From contig CM043945.1 in NCBI GenBank assembly GCA_014529385.2, forward strand, positions 155,752,741 to 155,816,740: a stretch of DNA of 64,000 bases, in the 5' to 3' direction. This DNA comes from Adiantum capillus-veneris (taxonomy: Eukaryota; Streptophyta; Polypodiopsida; Polypodiales; Pteridaceae). Below are positions 1 to 11,300 of this stretch, piece after piece. The notes under the pieces are model-generated. The model did no database searches. It saw nothing but the letters and a program-made list of their open reading frames with translations, and was not told where the DNA came from. The position numbers and the translations under genes are program-made. How positions within the stretch are numbered: position 1 is the first letter of the stretch; each line of letters opens with the position of its first letter.

Positions 1-1
1 T

Positions 2-1102
2 CTAAATGACCTCCTAGTAAACATGGGGGAGCTAGCGGCAGAGGAAAAGAAAACACTTCAGAAGGAGATAGAAGAGCTGAGAGGCCAGTAGCACACTGAA
101 GAGCAGCACTTTAGCACCGGGCCAGCAACCATGGAGGGTATTGACATAGAGAGTGTGTCAGATCCGGTGGACACCACCATGCAAGAGGAAATCCTTGTAG
201 GACCCTCACAAGAGCCACAAGATCTGACACAAGAAGAAGAAGAGAAGCTGCAAAAGGCCATAGAAGCGGCAGTCAAAGACACAGCCAGAGAAGCATTGGA
301 GTGGGAGCAGAGGGTGTTTAAGTCGATGACTATTCAGAAGATAGATGCCAGTAACCTTTGGCGTGAATGGCTACAGCCCTCTCTCCCATATCCTATGCTA
401 AAGTATGAAGTGGCCACAATAAACAAACGGATCAAAGAGGAGTCAACAGTGCCTCTGTACAAAGAAGATATCTCCAAACCCGAAGGGGTCAAGTTGATAG
501 TGGACTCTTAGCCTAGGAGGAGAAAGGCATGGCTGACAAAGTATCCTCAATATCTAATCCATCTGGTAGAGGCACCTAAAGTGATCAGAGATAACCTCAG
601 TTTCTGCCCTCTACCAAGGATGAGGACGTGGAAAGCCCACGAGCTACTGCAAAGAAGCCAACCCACTTGGCTAAACTACCCGAAGCTGCCAGGCTTGAAG
701 GCAGGCAAGAGAATAAGTGAGCAATACATGGTGAAAACCCTAACGGGCGCCATCAAATTGTTCAGTGGCTCGCCTGACCTATCTTGCATCATGATGAGAA
801 AGATATGTAAAACACTTTTGGCAGTCTTCGAGACCTTCAGACCAGGCCAGGCGACAGACAATATCTTCTTCTTTCAAGATACATACAGATGTGCATACGA
901 TTTGTGTGGTCAGCCTTCTCATGAGGTGATACATGCATTGTATCAAAGGATTATGTTTTTGCCATCTTATCACCTCCAGGCCTTTGAAGAAGCCTTCTAC
1001 ACCGGCTTCTTCACAATCAGCACAGACATATTCAGCCCGACGCTACTGGCTCAACATGCGAGATATGAGTCACTTCTCAAGATGAGAGAAAGCCTACACT
1101 GA
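2..1102 (+). pseudogene. Accessory 3' ORF of an LTR retroelement, broken by two TAG codons
   Basis: One reading frame runs from the window edge to 1102, broken only by TAG at 89-91 and TAG at 509-511. The first part is rich in Glu, Lys and Gln with heptad-like spacing (residues encoded about 20-90 and 220-300) and may form a coiled coil. The second part (about 580-1102) is a mixed, mostly helical-looking sequence with several Cys, Trp and Phe. It ends about 40 bases before a polypurine tract and LTR, so it sits where some plant LTR elements carry an extra 3' or env-like ORF. I see no signal peptide, clear membrane segment or known enzyme motif, and I do not recognise the family. The 5' end lies outside the window. 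Confidence 0.5.
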
Positions 1103-1140
1103 ACAAGCAGTTCAACATCCATGTCGGGGACGACATGAAT

Positions 1141-1154
1141 AAGGAGGGGGGGAG
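1141..1154 (+). other. Polypurine tract before LTR
   Basis: A purine run (AAGGAGGGGGGGAG) sits directly against a TGTTAG start of an LTR. This is the usual plus-strand priming site of LTR retroelements. Confidence 0.7.
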
Positions 1155-2087
1155 TGTTAGCGGCTGGGCACACCCTACGGAAAATGACTACTCGGTGGAA
1201 TATTATTTTTTGTAATTATTCATTTTTGAGAAAACCCGACATTTCACCTTTGTAAATATTGGGGCTTACAGAAGTTTCCAGATTGTATCCCATTTTTGAC
1301 ATTTAGATTGAGTAGATGGTTAAATTGGAACATTAGGGTTTGAGATTGTAAGGTATTTATACCACTTTTGACCTTAATGAAAAAACCTCTCATTTTAAAA
1401 AAGTTCTGTTTGTGAGTGAGCGTACTGTGTATGAGAGAGAGGGAGAGTTTCATCTTGATGCTACGCGTGCACCGGTGGTCGGAATCGAGTGCGGAGAAGT
1501 GCAGCGTATTGCCCCCGACGAGAGCTACGCGCCCATACCTACATTGCGGGTGTATGGTCTGGTTTTGCGAGCTCGACCTACGATCTTCATCTGGTGATTT
1601 GGTGAGCATACGTTATCGATTTTTTCATTTCAACATATCCATGCGTTCGCATTGAGTAGAGCTACACATTAGGCACTTTAGTTTTTGGTAACGACGACCT
1701 ACAAATTTCGACCAGACATCCTACGTGATTTTGCACCAGGTGTTTAGAGTTGGGATTTTGGTTCATGGACCTTAGGGAGAGCAACCTATTGGTGTTAGTA
1801 GGGTCTCCTTCAAGTTCTATGGCGTTTCGAGACCGTTTGATGGGTATTTGGCTCTTGGAAGTGTTGTAGGAAATCTCCTCTTATGCACTCCTGAAGGCTG
1901 TAGCTTAGACATTGGGTAGAGACCTCTGTAGGAATTAGTCGAGAGTCGGTCGAGTATAGATTGACACCCTATGCTTGCTTCCACACGCCTGCGGGTCGAG
2001 CTTCATGCTTAGCTGACAAATCTTGTTAGGCGAGTTCTTGCTGTGCTGACGTCTGTCGCGGCGTATCCAACAATAGCGTCTTTGCCA
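1155..2087 (+). mobile_element. 3' LTR (or LTR-like end) of a partly included retroelement
   Basis: The segment begins TGTTAGCGGC right after a polypurine tract and runs to about 2087-2089, where satellite sequence (CACAATGGATATTAGGTTGG) begins. Its end reads CCA or CACA, so the exact last base is uncertain by two. A TATA-like stretch (GGTATTTATACC) lies near 1351. The matching 5' LTR is outside the window, so the target duplication cannot be checked. Small open frames inside it look non-coding. Confidence 0.6.
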
Positions 2088-4420
2088 CAATGGATATTAG
2101 GTTGGACAAGTGGTGGACCTCTGTCCCAAACCATCCATGGAAGTACAGTAGATACACTCCATTGACACATTGAGCTTGAAACAATAGAGATAGCTTCTTT
2201 CAATAAAGCTAGCTTGGACAAGTGGTGGACCTTAAAACCACCTAGGGCTAAAGACTCTATAAGATAATGGATAGTAGGTTGGACAAGTGGTGGACCTAGT
2301 TCTAATGTCATCACTAAACTAATTTAGAATTTGCATCTCAATGTCCAAGTAGGCCTTAGTTCTTTCAATGGAAGCAAGGTTTGATAAGTAGTGGATATTG
2401 TCTCAAGAACCCCCTCCCTATTTTAGTGACATAGCTTGGACAAGTGGTGGACATAGTTTTAAAGCTCAGTGTCCAAGGTGAGCTAGTGCAAGACCATGCT
2501 TCCTAGTGTTCAAGTAGTCATTGCTTCTAACATTGTAAGCAAGGTTGGACAAGTGGTGGACCTAATTTTAATGACCAATTTCAATTTCCAATCTCCAAGT
2601 AGCCCTTGTTGAAGCTGAACTACTAATGCAAGAACAAAGTGGTTGGTGGTGGATAGTGGACCCGGGTTACTATGTTCAAGCATAGCTTGGACAAGTGGTG
2701 GACCTATTTTTAATGGCCAATGACTAAGTTGAACTATTAATGCAAACACAAAATGGTTGGCGGGAAGACCAAGTGGTGGGAAGTGGATGAGGCCTACTAA
2801 GAGTATAGCCTAGACAAGTGGTGGACTAGTTTTAATGGCCAATGCCAGTGGTGGTGAACTACAAATGCAAGACGGAGTTGGTTTGTGGACCAAGTGGTAG
2901 ATAGTGGACCAAGTTTACTATCTAGTTTTAATGGCCAATGCCAAAGGTGAAATATTAATGCAAGAACAAAGTGGTTGGACAATTGGCGATGAAACCCAGT
3001 GGCGGATAGTGCTATGTTAGAGTAGTACAACTTGGACAAGTGGTGGACCTAGTTTTAATTGCCCATGACTAAGGTGAACTACTAATGCAAAAACAAAATG
3101 GTTGGCGAGCAGAACAAGTGGTGGAAGTGGAAAAGGCTTGCTAGAAGTATAGCTTGGACAAGTGGTGGACCAGATTTTAATGGCCAATGTCGAAGGTGAA
3201 ATATTAATGCAAGAACAAAATGGTTGGACAATTGGCGATAGAACCGCGGATAGTGCTATGTTAGAGTAGTACAATTTGGACAAGTGGTTGATCTAGTTTT
3301 AACTACACATGACTAAGGTGAACTACTAATGCAAAAACAAAGTGGTTGGTGAACAGAACAAGTGGTGAAAGTGGACCATGCCTACTAGAAATATAGCTTG
3401 GACAAGTGATGGACCTGATTTTAATGGCCAATGCCGAAGGTGAAATATCAATGCAAGAACAAAATGGTTGGACAATTGGCAGTGGAACCTAGTGGCGGAT
3501 AGTGCTATGTTAGAGTAGTACAACTTGGACAAGTGGTGGACCTAGTTTTGATGGCCCATGACTAAGTGAACTACTAATGCAAAAACAAAGTGGTTGGCGA
3601 GCAGAACAAGTGGTGGAAGTGGACGAGACCTACTAGAAGTATAGCTTGGACAAGTGGTGGACCTGATTTTAATGGCCAATGCCAAAGGTGAAATACTACT
3701 GCAAGAACAAAGAGGTTGACAATTGGCGGTGGAACCCAATGGCGGATAGTGCTATGTTGGAGTAGTACAGCTTGGACAAGTGGTGCACCTAGTTTTAATG
3801 GCCCATGACTAAGGTGAACTACTAATGCCAAAAGTGGTTGGCGAGCAGAATAAGTGGTGGAAGTGGACGAGGCCTACTAGAAGTATAGCTTGGACAAGTA
3901 GTGGACGTAGATTTAATGGCCAAGATAGAAGGTGAAATACTAATGAAAGAATAAAGAGGTTGGACAATTGACGGTAGGTCCCACTGGTGGATAGTGGGCC
4001 AGCCTACTATGCTAGAGTACAGCTTGGACAAGTGATGGACCTGATTTTGATGGCCAATGCCAAAGGTGGAATACTAATGCAAGAACAAAGTGGGTGGACA
4101 ATTGGCAGTGGGACACAGTGGCGGTCGGATAGTGCTATGTTAAAGTAGTACAACTTGGACAAGTGGTGGACCTAGTTTTCATGGCCCATGACTAAGGTGA
4201 ACTACTAATGCAAAAACAAAGTGGTTGGTAGGAGGAATAAGTGGTGGTAGTGGATAAGGTGTTGCCACAATATAGCTTGGACAAGTGGTGGACTTAGTTT
4301 TAATGGTCAATGCTGTAGGTGAAATACTAATGTAATAACAAAATGGTTGGACAATTGACGGTGGGTCCGAGTGGTAGATAGTGGACTAGGCCTACTACGT
4401 TAGACTACATGTTGAACAAG
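2088..4420. repeat. Tandem satellite array, type A (about 122-bp monomers, about 245-bp dimers)
   Basis: The core TTGGACAAGTGGTGGACCT recurs at about 3031, 3153, 3274, 3397, 3524, 3645 and 3771 and continues to about 4274, a spacing of 121-131 bases. Two monomer types alternate. One contains GGCCCATGACTAAGGTGAAC and a GGCGAGCAGAACAAGTGG stretch. The other contains GGCCAATGCC, ACAATTGGC and GGCGGATAGTGCTATG. This gives a higher-order dimer of about 245 bp. Copies from 2088 to about 2800 are more irregular. Open frames on the minus strand here only reflect the repeat. Confidence 0.9.
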
Positions 4421-5030
4421 TGAGTTGTGTAGGTTTTGGGCTAAGATCTTGCTTCCCGATGTGAGGGGACCAAAAAGCAACAAAAGCAGTCATGGAAGAT
4501 TCTAAGAACGGTTTAATAGCGTGACTCATCTCTGTTTTGATTACCCTTTTGGCCAAGAGATTATAAGCTAAAGGAAGGTCTAACAGTAGTGCTGCTTCCA
4601 CCAATTCCGTGACCATTCATCCTTTCATCACATTGTCACTAGATTGGTTTTCAAGTGAAGCCATGTGATAGCTTTTGGGTATTTGAAAACAACCCAATTG
4701 TCCCTTTTTGTGCTTTAATACTATGCAGGTGGCCTATGAAACTGATATGAAACTTGTGTCTCTCTAGACTTTTTAGGGTTAGGATGCTTAAGTTGGGTAC
4801 GCCAAAAGTTTTAACTTGGAATAGGTATTAAGAAACGCTCTCATCCTAGCCCTTGGTTGCTATAGTTGGAGTTTCCATTCAAAAGTTATGATAGGACAGG
4901 CAACTTGGACTTGAAACAGGTAAACGAACTCAAAACAGGCTATATTTGAAGTTTAGGTCCCATATGTTCCATGTGGCACAAACCACGATTTAGGTCATTA
5001 TCTTTCTAATCTTAAAGACCGTGTTCGTTG
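4421..5030. other. Unassigned spacer
   Basis: No coding signal, repeat or terminal motif is seen. The satellite core fades near 4420 and the sequence is single-copy within this window. Confidence 0.4.
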
Positions 5031-5482
5031 CTTACGTGGCATTTGCACACAAAAAGCACAAACCTAGGGTCGCTTTCACACACAACACAAAAAAGGTATT
5101 GTTGTAGAGGTCATCATCAGAGGAACAAGTCACTATTGCCATCATCAAGCAGGTACCCATCACAGAGCAGCTCGCTATTGCGAAGAAGGTCGCTATTACA
5201 GGGTAGATTGCAAGTGGTATCGCCATCATAGAACAGGTCAACACCGCAGAACAGTTTGCTATCACCATCTGAGAAAATCAAGCCGCTATTGCCATCATCA
5301 AGCAGGTCGCCATCGCAGAGCAGGTTGCACCATCACAGACCAGGTCGCTATTGCAAAGCAGGTCGTTATTGCAGAGTAGGTCGCTATTGCAGAACACATT
5401 GACACAACAAAACAAGTCAACACATTAGAACAACTACATCTTACTCTCTCTCTCTCTCTCTCTCTCTCCCCCCCCCCCCCCT
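5031..5482. repeat. Degenerate short tandem repeats followed by a CT/C tract
   Basis: Imperfect units of about 18-21 bases resembling GCAGAGCAGGTCGCTATT repeat from about 5105 to 5400. A (CT)n tract followed by a C run lies at about 5445-5482. Open frames here follow the repeat and are not convincing genes. Confidence 0.65.
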
Positions 5483-6124
5483 CTCTCGCACTCTCTCTCA
5501 TCAATTCTCTGTCATTTTTTTTTCATAGAGACATAATTTACGTTTTTAGGTTTTAGGGTTTAGTATTGTTATTATGCAAATACACATATTTCAAACATAC
5601 AAAGATATGAAAATATATTGTTTGTGTAATATTAAATACATAGTGTATTAATAGTAAACGTGAATGACAAGTCGACTTACTTTTGTCAATTGCTTAAATC
5701 TTGGTTTAGCCAAATGGTCGATCTTTGTTGAGTTGATTGATGGCTACTTTCTTTGTCTGTTGTTTCTGAAATGGCTGAAATATGAAATATGTGAGCTAGA
5801 ATTTTGGTGGATATATGATGTTGGGGTTTTTCTTGATGTTACTGGTTGGACAAGTGGTGGACCTTGTTTGACTATAGGTGCAAAAAATGTGATTCAACAA
5901 GGGTGGATTTGAGATTAGGCCCAGACAAAGACATCCTTTTAACTGAAATTGCTTTTAAATTTTGAATTTGAATGGGAAAATTTGAATTTAAGCGGTACAA
6001 TGAAGTTCATTAGGTGGGATTATTTAAATTTGGGCGGCTTGATTTGAATTTAGGCGGGATTATTTAAATTTGGGCGATTTAATTAAAATTTAGGTGAGAT
6101 TATTTAAATTTAGGTAGTTTCATT
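5483..6124. repeat. AT-rich spacer with one satellite core and ATTTAAATTTRGGCG-type repeats
   Basis: A lone satellite core occurs at about 5846. Between about 5950 and 6120 a unit like GGGATTATTTAAATTTGGGC recurs about four times. No gene is seen. Confidence 0.5.
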
Positions 6125-6666
6125 GACAACAAGCTAGCTTGGACAAGTGGTGGACCTTAAAACAAAACACAATGGATAATAGGTTGGACAAGTAGTGGAC
6201 CTCCTCCCCTAACCATGCATGGGGATAAACATGGTAGTTACACTCCATTCACACATTGACCTTCAAACAATACAGATAGCTTCTTTAAATAGGGCTAGCT
6301 TGGACATGTGGTGGACCTTCAAACAACCTTGGGCTAAAACCTCCATAACACAATGGTTAGTAGGTTGGACAAGTGGTGGAACTTTTCCCCAAACCATCCA
6401 TGGTAATAAACATAGTAGCTACACTCCAATCACACATTGACCTTCAAACAATAAAGATAGCTTCTTTCAATAGATCTAGCTTGGATAGGTGGTGGACCTT
6501 GAAACCACCTTGGGCTAAAAACTCCATAAAACAATAGATAGTAGGTTGGACAACTGTCGGCCCTCTACCCAAAACTATCCATGCTATCATAGTAGAGATA
6601 GGACAATTCAATAGAGCTAGCTTGGACAGGTGGTGGACCTTCAAACCACCTTGGGCTAAAACCTCC
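6125..6666. repeat. Satellite, type B architecture, left fragment
   Basis: The core GGACAAGTGGTGGACCT alternates with two spacers. One has ACCATCCATGG, AAACATAGTAGCTACACTCC and CACACATTGACCTTCAAAC. The other has CAAACCACCTTGGGCTAAAA and CTCCATAACACAATGG. The period is about 180 bases with two cores per period. The fragment ends in CCTCC at the gypsy-1 insertion point and resumes at 20248. Confidence 0.85.
6662..6666. repeat. Target site duplication of gypsy-1, left
   Basis: CCTCC abuts the TGTTAACC start of the left LTR and is repeated at 20248-20252 after the right LTR. The interrupted satellite word reads AAAACCTCC here and CCTCCATAACAC on the far side. Confidence 0.95.
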
Positions 6667-7244
6667 TGTTAACCCTCGTGGCTCACGGACACCCTATCAC
6701 CTACGACGGACACTGTAACCGTATTATTTATTTAAGTAGAGTCAGGCACCGGGCTTGTCGGTCCAATGGGGAAAGGTAGAGTGATCGCCGATGAGAGGCG
6801 CACTCTAACACGAACATGCTAGGGTTAGTTGGCTAAGCATGGGCGCCCAAGTGTGAATGGGGTGAGCTCACATAAAAGCCAATTAAACCTAAAATTGAGT
6901 CATTCTCTCATTGTGCAATAGAAGCTGCTCTTGCTCCATCTCCACCTTCTCCTTCACCATCTCCTCGTGTGTGTGTGTGAGAGAGAGAGTGTGTGTGAGA
7001 GTATGTGTGTGATCGAGCGTTGCGGCGGCACGACGGCGGCGAGGCGGTTGAGTGCGGCGTAGCGGCATCTCCCTCTTCTTCGCGGCGAGGAATCCTCTAT
7101 GGCAGGAGCATAAGGCGGTGAGTGACACACCATTGCCCTCTTTGAGCTTACTAGTTAAACTAGTTGTGTGCTTGGAGCCGTCTGCGGCTCGTACACGGTG
7201 TATCAGCAAGTCCCTTGCTTCGACAGTGCAGCAAGGAGCGCACA
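6667..7244 (+). repeat. gypsy-1 5' LTR
   Basis: It begins TGTTAACCCTCGTGG and ends GGAGCGCACA. It is 578 bp, matching 19582-20247 throughout. A short GT/GA microsatellite lies at about 6969-7010. TTATTTATTTAAGTAG near 6724 is AT-rich, but I cannot fix a TATA box. Confidence 0.95.
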
Positions 7245-7248
7245 TTTT

Positions 7249-7266
7249 TGGCGCCGCTGCCGGGGA
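7249..7266 (+). other. gypsy-1 primer binding site (tRNA-Asp type)
   Basis: TGGCGCCGCTGCCGGGGA lies 4 bases inside the 5' LTR. It matches the complement of the plant tRNA-Asp 3' end with one apparent mismatch (GCT for GTT). This primer is typical of plant Athila/Tat-type elements. Confidence 0.85.
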
Positions 7267-8309
7267 ATAGCCCTGCACTAAGCCCAAGAGGCACTTTGTG
7301 CTTCTTGTATGAGTGGTTTGTAGTAGGAAAGAAGAGGGAGAGGAAGGCGTATTTTTTCTGCAAGTTGTTAATTCTGTTTTTCTGTTGCGCACAGTTTGCA
7401 TTTTCTGTTTTTCTGCTGCGTACATTTAGTATTAGTTAGACAGTTAGCAAAATTTTGTTTTTCTGTTTGCACACAGTTAGCATTAGTAACACAGTTAGCA
7501 TTTCTTGCGTTTTTTTGCATTTTCTGTGTTTTCACTGCACAGTTCTGTCAAGTTTCAATTTTTGCATTTTCTATGTTTTCTGTGTTTTCTGGTTTGTGCA
7601 CAGCTAGGCGCACAATTAGTTAATTAAGTAGGTTAGTAATTAGGTGAACCACTGATTAGCAGGTCAGTAGGTAGGTGGGACAGTAAATAGTTAGGTGAGG
7701 TCAACGCGCACCAAAACGCGTACCAAATAATATCTCCAAAAAAAAAAAAATCTGTTAAAAAAAAAAAAAAAACGGAAAATAAAAAACGTGAGCGAGAGGG
7801 AGGTTAGATTTTCGAAAATAAAAAACGTGAGTTATAAAAACGGACGGGTTGGTTTGTATAAAAGTTAGATCGGGATCGTTTCCCCTAGCCCTAGCCCTAG
7901 CCCTAGCCCAAGCCCAGGCCCAGGCCTCAGTCCTCAGTCTTATGATATATACTAGACTCACTCTTATATATATACCCTACCTCCTCAAGAGGGAATGAGA
8001 GCATGTGGGACAAGTCCTCCACTCTCCTCCCTTCTCTTCCCACTTGCACCTTTAGACTTGCTATTTGGAGCCTAGTTCCTCAGCTAGGAAAAGACTGTTT
8101 CGGGCTTTTCTGGAGCAAAATAGAACCAAACGGTGAGCTGTAAAGCACAGCGCGTCCCTCCTAGCGATACGCTCGTTTCGAGCTATCACACGGCCCATTC
8201 CACGACACCCTCTAAAAAATCTAGCAAAAAAACAAACAAAAAACACGCTAAAAACTAGTCACAAGGCCTCCTAGAGCAGCTTTTTGACACCTTAGGGTAT
8301 CAAAAGCAC
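7267..8309 (+). promoter_or_regulatory. gypsy-1 long untranslated leader
   Basis: About 1 kb with no credible ORF. It holds T-rich stretches with repeated TTTCTGTTTTTCTG and CAGTTAGCA words, A runs near 7738-7770, four CCCTAG hexamers at 7883-7906, and a TATA-like CTTATATATATACC at about 7962-7975. Long leaders are common in this class of element. Confidence 0.6.
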
Positions 8310-11300
8310 ATGCACTTACGCTCTAGGCGGGTGCTAGAACACGAGCATATTGAGGGTGCCTCTGTTCATACGGACACCCATTACCCATCCACGATAGGCT
8401 CTAGACCCTCAGCGGGGACACAAGGTAGCACCACCCAAGACCCTAAAATAGCCGCTAGTGATTCCTCCTCCGACTCAGAAATCATGGAAGCATACCCTAC
8501 CCAAAACACTGAGAGAGAAGGCCATGCACCTCCCAAAGCTCCACAGCCTAGTACTAGTATGTTTAGCCGTTTCATGGAAACATTAGGTAGAGCTACTCGC
8601 TCGGAACCTGATGCAAATGAAGCACACGAAGGGGGTGGGGAAGTGGACTCTCCTTTCACATCGCACGTGGACCCCACACCCCCAAAGAGTGTCCATGTGG
8701 ATATCCTGCCAACTTCTTACCAAGAAGGCCCTGTTGAGCTACCTCCTTCAGAAGTTCCCTCTAGAGTACCGTTGGTGACAAGTAAAACCACGGGGAGCAA
8801 CATTGCTTCTACCTCACAAGAAACCGTTAACACGTCGACTCTAGAAGGATTGTTCATTAATGATCATTGGACATACGACCTCCACACTGAGGTGTTGACG
8901 GATCTACACTCTGGCCACGCCTACCATGTAGGATGGATAGAGATTGTACAATCCACCTCTAGTGCCACGAGCATCGAAGATCAACAGAAAATGATCTGTA
9001 ATGTTATCCATGGCATTATTCAATCAGAAAGGCAAAATCGAGGGGTAAATATACTCTCAACTGGCCCCACGAGATTTCTGGATACGAGCAAGGCTCAACA
9101 GCCTACTCTATCACAAATGGAGACTCCTCTAATGAGCCCCATGGACCCATCTTACGTCATTTCACCTGGGGTCTCTATGCAATCTGAGCCTCCGAGCGAC
9201 AACTTTAGCTTCCCTAACTTGGCTCAACCCTCTATTAAGGAAAACACAGTGCTCACTCCAGGGATAAGCCTGACAGAGAATGTACCGATGACATCTACGG
9301 TTAGCACAGTGGCACTACCTAGTGTCGTAGTACCTAATATGGGGCCTCGACCGTATGTGCCTCTAGCCCCTTATGCACACATGGCCCCCACACCTCCAAT
9401 TGTACCACTTGTTTATGCTCCTCGAGTGCCGCTCCCTAGCCCTTATCCGAGTGGACCTATGCCCGGTTATGTTCCATATCCTGCATCATCCACACATATG
9501 CCAAGACCGGTACCCGTCCCTCTCCCACATATGATTCCAAGAGTACCTCCACTGGCCCTGCCTCCTCACATAGGTGACTTGGCAGCGTTTGCTCAAACCA
9601 TAGGTCGATCTATCGCGGAAAATATGCGTCATGCATCTGATAGAGAGCCTAGAAGTAAGGCAGTACAAATTGCCAAACTCACGCAAAAATTCAATGGGGA
9701 CGAAGATGCTAGAAAACACATTGAGGTGTTTGAACAAGTATGTGATTCCTTAGGGGAACGCAACGAACTACATAAGTGCAATGCCTTAAGCTTGACATTA
9801 AGTGGGAAGGCTGGAGATTGGTATAGAACCCTAAGGGTGGACGAGAAAACAATCTACCCTACCCTTCGAAGGTTGTTTCTAAAGGAGTACATACGAGAAG
9901 GTGTGCTTTGGGGTGTAGCATCTCAGCTACAGAAGGCCGAACGTAAGGAAGGAGAGTCCGTAAGGGACTTCATTAGTCGTCTAAAGCACTTAAACTCTCG
10001 CTGCCCTGTAAATGAGTGCTTCAACAATAACCAACTGCTTGATCGATTCATCCGAGGGTTGAGGAATGAAGGAATCTATACTGGACTAGTGATTAGAGGT
10101 ATCACAACCTGGGAAGATGTCATTGCCAATGCAATCCAACTAGAGGACAACTTGATGATAGCAGGCATGAGGGTGTCTACTGACACGAGATCCACTAGCT
10201 CACAAGCCATTGAGTATGAACCCATGACTGCAAAGCCCATTGCCAATGAGCCAAAGGTATTTGAGACATTCTTGACAGACCTCACCAAGGCAATCCAAGA
10301 GTCTCTTAAGGATAATCGACCCCCTCAAAATAGTCACATGTATCCAAGAAGGGAGCAACAATGGTGTTCAATTTGCTTAGGTCCACATAGCACTAGTGAG
10401 TGCCCTACGTTTAGAGTAAAATTTAATGGAACTTGCAACGCATGTGGTAGGTATGGTCACCAAGCTAAGGATTGTTTAATGATCAAACGTATGATGGCAA
10501 ATAGACCACCTGTAGCCTGGACGGATGCACCTCGAGCTCCTGTATTGATGCCTGCTCCACCTGTTGAGCAACTACCGCAACACATGGTCCCTAGATCTCA
10601 AAATGTTGTACAAGCTACACCGCTACCACCTCCTCTGCTAGGACCGCAGCCCCCGCATCCAAGAGTCGCCCCTATGAACCAAGTGGGTTGCGAGCCATCA
10701 AATGCTTATGCAGATGGCTGTGAGGAGGAAATAGACACTAGTATTGCCTATGGACTTGATACATTGGAAGAGTGTCCTATATACTACATGGAAGATTGTT
10801 GGGGGCAAGTCAAGCCGGTTTATCAAGCTGCTGCTCTCGCATCCAGAGGTCAAAATATCATCACCCAGGCTAGGAGGCCACCTCTTCAATGCTACGAGTG
10901 TGGTGGACCACATCGGGCAGCGGAGTGCCCTATTAGGCTGCAAAAGAATGCTGCACAAATGCAAATGAATCAAGGGAGCACGTCTGCAATGCCAATACTC
11001 ACATGTAATCGTTGTGGCATAGATCACTTGATTGCCCAATGCCCCTATAACCCAAATGCGCCTAAAATCACACCCCTAAATTTGGTCGAAATTGCTAGTG
11101 TGACATCGCCAATACCACCAGTCGCACCCGCTTATGCGATTAAACGGTCCATGCTTCAAGGGCCAGGCCATATCCTCGAAGAGAGAGATACCACGTCAGT
11201 TATCCAAGCAAAGAAAAAGAAGACACGCAGGAAGAGGTCGCAGAATACGGGAAATTCAAAGCCAAGTTCCAAAACAAACATAGGAACAGGAGATGACCCC

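Noticed and set aside
1244-1655. Short ORFs within the first LTR
   Set aside because: They are on both strands and overlapping, with no known motif and noncoding-like composition.
2009-4031. Several 65-100-aa minus-strand ORFs
   Set aside because: They are translations of the satellite core and spacers, repeating the same words (for example SKLYYSNIALSA). Length and spacing follow the repeat, not a gene.
4395-4616. 73-aa minus-strand ORF as a host gene
   Set aside because: Short, isolated, with no recognisable domain or promoter.
7883-7906. CCCTAG repeats as telomere sequence
   Set aside because: Only four units, not the plant TTTAGGG repeat, and located inside a retroelement leader.
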